Assembly (NCBI GenBank): GCA_025201765.1
Contig: MU623346.1
Span: 310,001 to 374,000 of the forward strand
Direction: 5' to 3'
DNA: 64,000 nt
Origin: Daldinia sp. FL1419
Lineage: Eukaryota; Ascomycota; Sordariomycetes; Xylariales; Hypoxylaceae
Shown here: one piece after another, positions 57,687 through 64,000 of the stretch
Layout: each line of letters opens with the position of its first letter
How positions within the stretch are numbered: the first letter of the stretch is position 1
The notes under the pieces: model-generated
Told to the model about the DNA's origin: nothing
The model's database searches: none
Seen by the model: the letters and a program-made list of their open reading frames with translations, nothing else
Made by a program: the position numbers and the translations under genes

Positions 57687-58660
57687 TTATTCAGTTCCCC
57701 CTCCCCCTTCCCCTTCTCCCATCTGTTCCAAAACGCTCCGGAACAACTTCGCCTCAGCAGCCATCTCCTCCGCCGTCCGCGGATGGCGCTCTGAATCCTC
57801 GATACTCGGGAAACTACCGCCCGGCTCGGGCCGAGTGCCTATTTGCTGCTGGAGCTTCTTTAGCTCCCGATCCCACCTATAGTCACTGTTAGCATTTCCG
57901 TCTTTCGATACGTTGCTTACCTGGGTGGGTATATAATAAATATTCTACCTCTCGTATTGGGAGTAGAGAGGATAAAAGGAGCAAGTAAGGAAAGCACAGA
58001 AAAGAAAACTCACAAAGCCCCTCCGACATTCCCCTCCTCCGCAGCCATCGACTCGTAAATCTGATCGCCCGGCCCCTCTTCCTCCTTTGCCGTGGACCCG
58101 CGTATGCGCGGGATGACGTGCACGTGGACATGCGAGACGGTCTGGCCCGCTTCGGCGCCGTCCTGGATCGCGATGTTGAAGGATCCGGCTTCGGGGGTGC
58201 CGCTACCTCCCTCTTGCTTAGAAGAAGAGGAAGAAGAAGAAGAAGGGGAGGTGAAGTAGTGTCGCGCCAGCATCCGCTGCACCCGCTGCACGGCTTGGAA
58301 TAGATCCGTCAGCTCGGGCGCTGAGAGCTCCGTTAGGCGCTTGTGTGGTTGCCGCGGACAGATTAGGACGTGTCCGGGTAGGAGGGGCTTGAGGTTCACG
58401 AGGGCGAAGGAGTGGGGGGTTGTGAGGAAGACCTGGGGGCGTTAGATTGGTTATGGGTGGTGGTGGTGGTGGTGGTGGTGGTGAGACTAGCGGCTGATAT
58501 ATGTGTAGATGGCTTTATACATGTATACACCCATGAGATTCACCCCATTCTCATTACTATTATCTATCGTAACGACGATACAGTTATATATAAATAAACT
58601 TACCTGAGGCGTGACCTCAAACGGGCCAAAATGGATCGGCCCAGCCGCCTGAGAACTCAT
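57687..58660 (-). CDS. Fhit-type HIT hydrolase (diadenosine tri/tetraphosphatase)
   Basis: Three exons (58660-58604, 58432-58014, 57876-57687) give 221 aa. The first residues (IHFGPFEVTPQ-VFLTTPHSFALVNLKPLLPGHVL) match the Fhit/Hnt2/Aph1 branch. The triad is in QTVSHVHVHVIPR, with His120, His122 and His124; His122 is the expected nucleophile. These enzymes cleave Ap3A/Ap4A to AMP plus ADP or ATP. A Ser/Glu/Gly-rich loop (about 80-100) is encoded by a serine-codon repeat. The C-terminal exon supplies EEMAAEAKLFRSVL and a Gly/Glu tail. An in-frame ATG 63 bases upstream (58723) would add 21 residues rich in Arg and hydrophobic side chains, resembling a mitochondrial presequence, so dual localisation is possible. 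The 171-nt first intron contains a (TGG)n microsatellite. Confidence 0.9.
58456..58483. repeat. (TGG)n microsatellite in intron
   Basis: About nine TGG triplets on the + strand (CCA on the transcribed gene strand) lie within the first intron of the HIT hydrolase, close to its acceptor side. Confidence 0.9.
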
Positions 58661-60538
58661 AGTTCGTGTGTGGGCGAGGCTTCTGAATATGAGATTGGCT
58701 ATCGAGATGCGGGTTCGTTGCATGATCCGAATAAGATGGAGCGGTGCTATTGATTAGCAGCCATGTTATATACACACCGTGCGCTGCCTTTTAATAAACC
58801 AAAGTAAGAAGATCTAAGTTTCCTGTTTGAAAAGGCCGTCTTGAGTTTAGGTATTACTACGACGTATGATGGGTTGAAGATGGGAGCTGCTGACTTAGAG
58901 AATGGTACGGATCCGTAATCAAAGTGGATAAATAGGCAGAGTGACGCTAGATGAGATCTTTAGCTGATTACCTCGGATAGATGCATAGAGCCCCTGCTTA
59001 AACCGTATTAAGCCAGATCCTTTTGGTGCAATTATACGATTACCACGATATTTGAGACACCCGGTATTCCCATAATTAACGGAGCTTTTTTTTTTTTTTT
59101 TTTTTTTTTGGTAAACATCGTTGTTGGACTTAATGACGTCGTTAATTTAATATATATTCGGAATCAGATATCACATACCATGCTTGTTCTCATTAACTAT
59201 CATTTCAATTTCCTACCTAAGTTACTAATGTACTAATAATAAGACTGAAATATAACCATTTAACCTAGTATTTTTTCTATATGCTTCTTCCCGTTCCTCA
59301 CGCTTTTTATTTACCAAAGAGTTAGCACAACAGCATCACCACTAACACTAATACAGGCATCTACCAAAATACAACCGTTAGATAGTTACATCAGGCATAT
59401 CCTATCCTATTATCCGTCTGCATTGGTACAGTATCATGTGGTTATCCCAACTACACCTCCATACCCGAACCAGCTCCCACAAGTTACCCACGACGATCCG
59501 GTCTTATAACTTATACATACAACTCCATCATCATGCTCACCGCTTACTAAAGAACCTCTCAACTACCTGCCTAGGTAGGTACCCGAAGTCCTCGAGCAAA
59601 CGCAATATATAACTCAATTGACTCGATCTTGGACGCGAGGACTATTATCCTGTTTATACTTAAAGGCCTATTGTCTATCGCCCTATGGCTTCTGCTTTCA
59701 CACGCGTGCACAAGTAATCCTCAACGCTACAATTGGCGAGGTCGCATGGAAACTAGATCGCCAGAGGACTAGAGTGAGCTCGAGGTGTTACATATTGAGC
59801 CGATATTGTAACATGCGATTGGCCAATTCCTCGTTTGACTATGTGGGGAGTTCGTGAAGCTTCTTGGCCGCCCGAGAATTAGCGTAGACTACCCACCTCC
59901 CATACCGCCTACGAAACAGGCACCTCACAGCCATTGGCGAATGAGAAGCAAATCTCAACCAAGCGGTCACCGAAGATCTCCGCGAGCCGCAAGGTGAAAA
60001 AAATTTCACACACTACACACCAATGCAAGAGCGGGATAAGGCCGGAAGACTGGGGGCCTCTGGTAATAAAAGCAAGAGGAGACGGCGGAGTGGGTGGCAC
60101 GATATTACATAGTACCAACTAGCCAGGAAACTGTTATGTAACAGTATCAATCCAGGTGGGTTTGTATGACGGCCGTACGGGCGCCAACTCTTCATTAGTG
60201 AATTATAGCGCAAAAGTCGTTATCTTCCCCAGATCTCCCTCCCGCCGTTCGTACATATAACAATAAATGCCCAAGCCAAACAAAGAAACCCATCACCACT
60301 AGGTTAGACACGACGGGTTCCAACCGCTGCCGTTCCCAGTTATAACCTTCTTTCGACGACGAGAGGGCGCGAGGCGCAGGGCAGAGGAAGGTATTTGTGA
60401 TTTTTTTATCTTATATTGCATCATCGCATACGTGGTATTACCTATGTCTTGTCACACCGAGAGCCCCGGCTTATAAGTTGACTCTGGATTGTGTATATTG
60501 TAATTCAAAAAGAAAAAAAAAAGACTAGGAGGTCGTCC
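58661..60538. other. Intergenic between divergent genes; T24 run
   Basis: No supported gene in 1.9 kb between the divergently transcribed HIT hydrolase (-) and MCH-type transporter (+). It holds a T24 run at 59,086-59,109 and a CCTAGGTAGGTACC motif near 59,570. Frames of up to 79 codons have no conserved features. Both promoters must lie here. Confidence 0.55.
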
Positions 60539-62087
60539 ATGACCCTCACGCCTCGGAATGCAGATGACAGCTGCCTCATAAATCAAACTGTCTCGACGGG
60601 GGTCTTGTCGCCGCCGTCGGAGTACCTTGACGAAAAGAACCAGCTACCAAATCCCAATCCCAATCCCAATTCCGTATCTAATCCCGGCGCTGACACGGAG
60701 AGCCAAAAGGAGCGCTTCCGTCCCGCCGAAGACACAACCGGTGCCTCGCCGTCGTCCGCGTCGTCCGATAGAGGCGACAGTGACGACGATGAAGACTTCC
60801 CCGAAGGCGGCCTCGTCGCCTGGCTAGTCGTTTTCGGCTCCTTCTGCTCCATGATTTGTCTGTATGGTCTCATCAACTCGGTTGCCGTGTTTGAATCCTA
60901 CTTCTCCACGCACCAGCTCGCCGGCTACAGCTCCTCGACGATCGGCTGGGTCTTTAGCATATATCTATTCATCGTCTTCTTCTTCGGCGTCCAGGTCGGT
61001 CCTATTTTTGATAGGCACGGCCCTAGAGTACTCGTCGCTGTTGGGAGCTTGTTAGTGGTCGCCAGTCAGCTCATCCTAGGATTATGCGAACGTAAGTGCC
61101 CCCGTTAGGATTTTCCATAGTTATCCCATATATCTTAGTAGAACATGTACTAAACGCTCGAGGGTAGAATACTACCAGATCCTCCTCACTTACGCGGTCC
61201 TCGGAGGTCTAGGTGGTGCTCTTCTCAACGTGCCCGCCTACGGGGTAATAGCACATTTCTTCAAGAGACGCCGTGGCTTCGCCGTCGGGATTGCAGCCAC
61301 AGCCGGTTCCGTAGGTGGCATTGTGTTCCCGCTCTATCTCCAATCTGTCATTCCGAAACTTGGTTTTGCATGGAGTACGAGAATCATCGGCTTTATGCTC
61401 CTATTTTTGTCAGTCATCGCCAACCTCCTCATGCGCTCTCGTCTCCCGCCAAGTTCTCACCCAGTGCGCATATTACCTGATTGGACCCTCTTCAAGGACT
61501 TGAAATTTACTCTTTGCTGCATCGGCATCTGGTTCATGGAATGGGGTATTTTTACCCCATTAACGTATATCGTTTCGTACGCCGCGGCTCACGGTCAAGA
61601 CGCTAACGCCGCATACACCCTCTCCGCCATCCTCAATGCCGGTTCATTTTTCGGTCGATTTCTACCTGGGTTTCTAGCAGACCGCTTTGGCCGTTTCAAT
61701 GTCATTACTATAACGAATGCATTGTGCGTCATTACGATCCTTGCGTTCTGGTTACCTGCGGGTGACTCGCGCGCCATGCTCATCGTTTTTGCGGTTACCT
61801 TCGGGTTTGCTTCCGGAAGCAACCTAGGTTTATACCCCGTATGTATTGGCCAACTTTGCGACGCCCGCGACTACGGCCGTGTTTATTCCACGGCAGTAAT
61901 GGTCGGCAGTTTCGGTACTCTAACCGCCCTGCCCATTGCTGGTGCATTGTTGGGAATTGGTAGCGACGAACGCCAGGGCTGGTTGGCGCTTATTCTCTTC
62001 GCGGCACTATCTTACGCCATCGCGACAAGCTGCTTCCTTGGGGCCCGTGTGCTAGCTGTTAGTTGGGGAGTAAAAGAAGTATATTAA
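60539..62087 (+). CDS. MFS transporter, monocarboxylate/MCH type
   Basis: Two exons (60539-61091 and 61168-62087) encode 490 aa. The start is the ATG at 60539; an upstream alternative at 60491 would add a Lys-rich stretch after an A-run and looks unlikely. The first ~85 residues are hydrophilic, with an Asn-Pro repeat (NPNPNPN) and an acidic segment. FPEGGLVAWLVVFGSF opens the membrane domain exactly as in fungal MCH1-5 proteins; ESYFSTHQLAGYSSSTIGWVFS, GPIFDRHGPR, NVPAYGVIAHFFKRRRGFAVGIA and GFLADRFGRFNV follow. Twelve helices can be traced. MCH relatives include the riboflavin importer Mch5, but most have unknown substrates. The single intron joins LGLCE with YYQILLTYAVLGG. Confidence 0.88.
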
Positions 62088-62643
62088 TGTTTTAGTCCGG
62101 GTCGCACTATTACCCGGAAATGGGATGAAATAGAAAGGGGCTGGCGAATTGGGATTCGGTGGTACATAAAAAGATGACAGTTTAGATAGATTGGTGTAAG
62201 GCGGCGGTAGGGTAGTCAGGATAGGCTCAAGAGAGTCGCGGGAGACTGACCCCATCAAAACGTATTCCATTATAGCGCGTGCGTTCATCTATATCTACAG
62301 ATTTACATCTTGAGAATATCTTACAGAGATAAAATATAGGTACTTATAACCGTTCAGGACATGCAAATTACGGTTTTCGACGTAACCTAAAATTAACTAG
62401 TATTACACCACGCTCTATTTATTTTGGTGTAATACAGACCCAAATTCCACCTGTTAGAACCCGTTCAAGAAATTCTATGTACCCATGTTTATGGGTACAA
62501 TATAGACTGTCTGAGGCGTCGTATACGTGTAACGGCAACCTCATAACCCAAGATTTTAGCGGTTCTTTTATTTACGTTTTTCGTTTCGTATATGTAGTTG
62601 TTGTAGAAGATATGATACAAGATATGATATCGATATAGCATAT
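62088..62643. other. Convergent spacer
   Basis: 556 bases between the ends of two MFS genes facing each other. It contains imperfect inverted copies of a GGTGTAATA/TATTACACC word (62,400-62,434). No gene seen. Confidence 0.55.
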
Positions 62644-64000
62644 TTAGACCCGCGGCATGCCATCAGTCAGAATCTCCTCATCAGACATGATATTCGGGTC
62701 CTGGGTATCGCCCGGTATTCGGACAGGGACTGCGATATAGCCGTCACTTTTCATATGCACTATTGAGAGAGTTAGCTTCTATACTTATGCTTATGAATTC
62801 CAAGTAGAATGAAACTTACGATGAGGTCTAACGAAGAGACTCCCCAATATCGCAAGACCGAATAGCGAAGCTAATAAGACGAAGAAAGCTTGTGGGAAAG
62901 TCTCGACTGTCCCAGCATAGACACCATTGAAGAGTGCGGGAGCAACGACTCGGCCAAGTGCGTGTAATAGGCCAATGGCTCCTAGTAGGGAACCCACGCG
63001 CTGGGCTGGGACGTGCTTCGTAATTGCACTTTGGATGGTGGCACTCGCTAAGCCGCCAAACGCCGTAGCTAAACCGCAGAGGATAAACAGCTCTTCCGTA
63101 CGCACGAATATGTAACCAAAAGTGCCTACAGCATCGCTGAGGAGAGCAAAACGTAGCACCCATACATCGAGATTATCGGCCCCAGAACTTTTCTCTGCCT
63201 CGTGCACACCACCATTTTCACGTCTTCGGCGGTGTAGTGGTAGGACACGGAACACATAGTTAATACCCGGAAGCAGACAGAGGAGGATAATGACGCGCGC
63301 CATGCTAACCACGGATACGAATTTTGAAGCTTCTGGTGTGTCCCAGTGAAAGATATGCTCGGAGTAAAGCACTATAATAGGGCCTGCCCCCATCGCAGCT
63401 GATAAGAGCATCGCGTCAATAAGGGCAAGGATAACCAGGTTCCGCCGCAGGGGACCATTATCCCGCCCACTGGGAACAAGTACTTTTAAGGGAGCGAATG
63501 GGTTGGCACTTAGAACAGCGGGAAGCCAAGTTCCCATGTGATCATGGACAAAAGAAACGGCTCGCGGTCCAATGAAGACCTGGACCGAATCTGGAAGTCC
63601 CGATCTAAGCTGGACGGCTGTCGCCTCGGCTTCGGCGCGGTGCTTCTCGCGCGCGGCCATCTGGCGCTTCTTCGACATCGATTCGGGGAGAATAAACCAA
63701 AAATACAGGATGACGGCCGAATGGCAACCCAGAACGACATAAAATATCGATATTAACGAACCCGTCCATTTGACGAAATAACCGGCAAACAGCGGTCCAA
63801 ATGCGAGTCCGCTGAATAAACAAGCATGTAAGTATCCGATATGAACCCCACGTTTCGACGGAGGCGCCGTATCACTCGTATATGAGTTAGTTAATATGCT
63901 GCCGGCCGTAAAGGAGCCCGTCATGCCATCGAAAAACGCGCCGAGGATTAACCAGTGATAGCTGACGGTATCCGGGAACTTCGCCGCCAAGATAGTAATA
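62644..64000 (-). CDS. MFS transporter, DHA1-like (5' end beyond right edge)
   Basis: The visible part has an exon running from the right edge to 62820 and a last exon 62759-62644, joined across a 60-nt intron (GTAAGT donor). The frame is open through base 64000, so the N-terminus and probably further exons lie outside. The visible protein starts inside the membrane domain (YHWLILGAFFDGMTGSF). It has the alternating helices and the basic KKRQMAAREKHRAEAEA inter-domain loop, and ends in an acidic cytosolic tail (DEEILTDGMPRV). The sequence GYLHACLFSGLAFGPLFAGY resembles the antiporter motif of DHA1/TetA-like drug:H+ exporters. Substrate unknown. It converges with the MCH-type gene, but there is no sign of joint function. 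Confidence 0.82.

Overview
This is a nuclear contig from a filamentous ascomycete, most likely a sordariomycete. The genes carry short introns (about 50-120 nt) with GT..AG ends and CTAAC/CTAAT branch sites. Many products are fungus-specific, including an XYR1-type xylanase regulator, a NIT4/NirA-type regulator, a UstYa-family protein, a fungal SLATT protein and VBA/MCH-type transporters. Intergenic DNA is scattered with AGGTAGGT/ACCTACCT motifs, and one AT-rich block looks like RIP-degraded repeat DNA. I favour Xylariales, but that is inference.

Layout: (1) 1-8.4 kb: 5' part of a SLATT-domain gene running off the left edge (-), a membrane-anchored gamma-glutamylcyclotransferase-like protein (+), NAD-dependent glycerol-3-phosphate dehydrogenase (-), and a secreted protein of unknown function (-). 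(2) 11.2-25.6 kb: two Zn2Cys6 regulators on the + strand, a NIT4/NirA-like protein and the XYR1/XlnR ortholog. They are separated by about 8.7 kb with no intact gene. (3) 28.5-41.3 kb: DcpS decapping scavenger (+) whose coding end overlaps that of a convergent GILT-family thiol reductase (-), an atypical hexokinase (+), a VBA-like vacuolar transporter (+) whose first intron looks like a spliceosomal twin intron, and the splicing factor Cdc5/Cef1 (-). (4) 41.3-48.6 kb: a gene desert with a block of nearly pure A+T. (5) 48.6-53.8 kb: a class I terpene cyclase (+), a UstYa-family putative oxidase (+), a tRNA-like Pol III element, and an unrecognised multi-exon gene (+). The first two could form a minimal biosynthetic locus. 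(6) 54.3-64 kb: Ctf18 clamp loader (+), an Fhit-type HIT hydrolase (-), an MCH-type transporter (+), and an MFS efflux-type transporter cut by the right edge (-).

The genes do not form operons. Most are independent housekeeping or regulatory genes. The only pair that suggests a joint pathway is the terpene cyclase with the UstYa-like protein. The exon structures were read by hand from splice signals and reading-frame continuity. In every complete spliced model the exon lengths sum to a multiple of three, which supports the junctions but does not replace transcript data.
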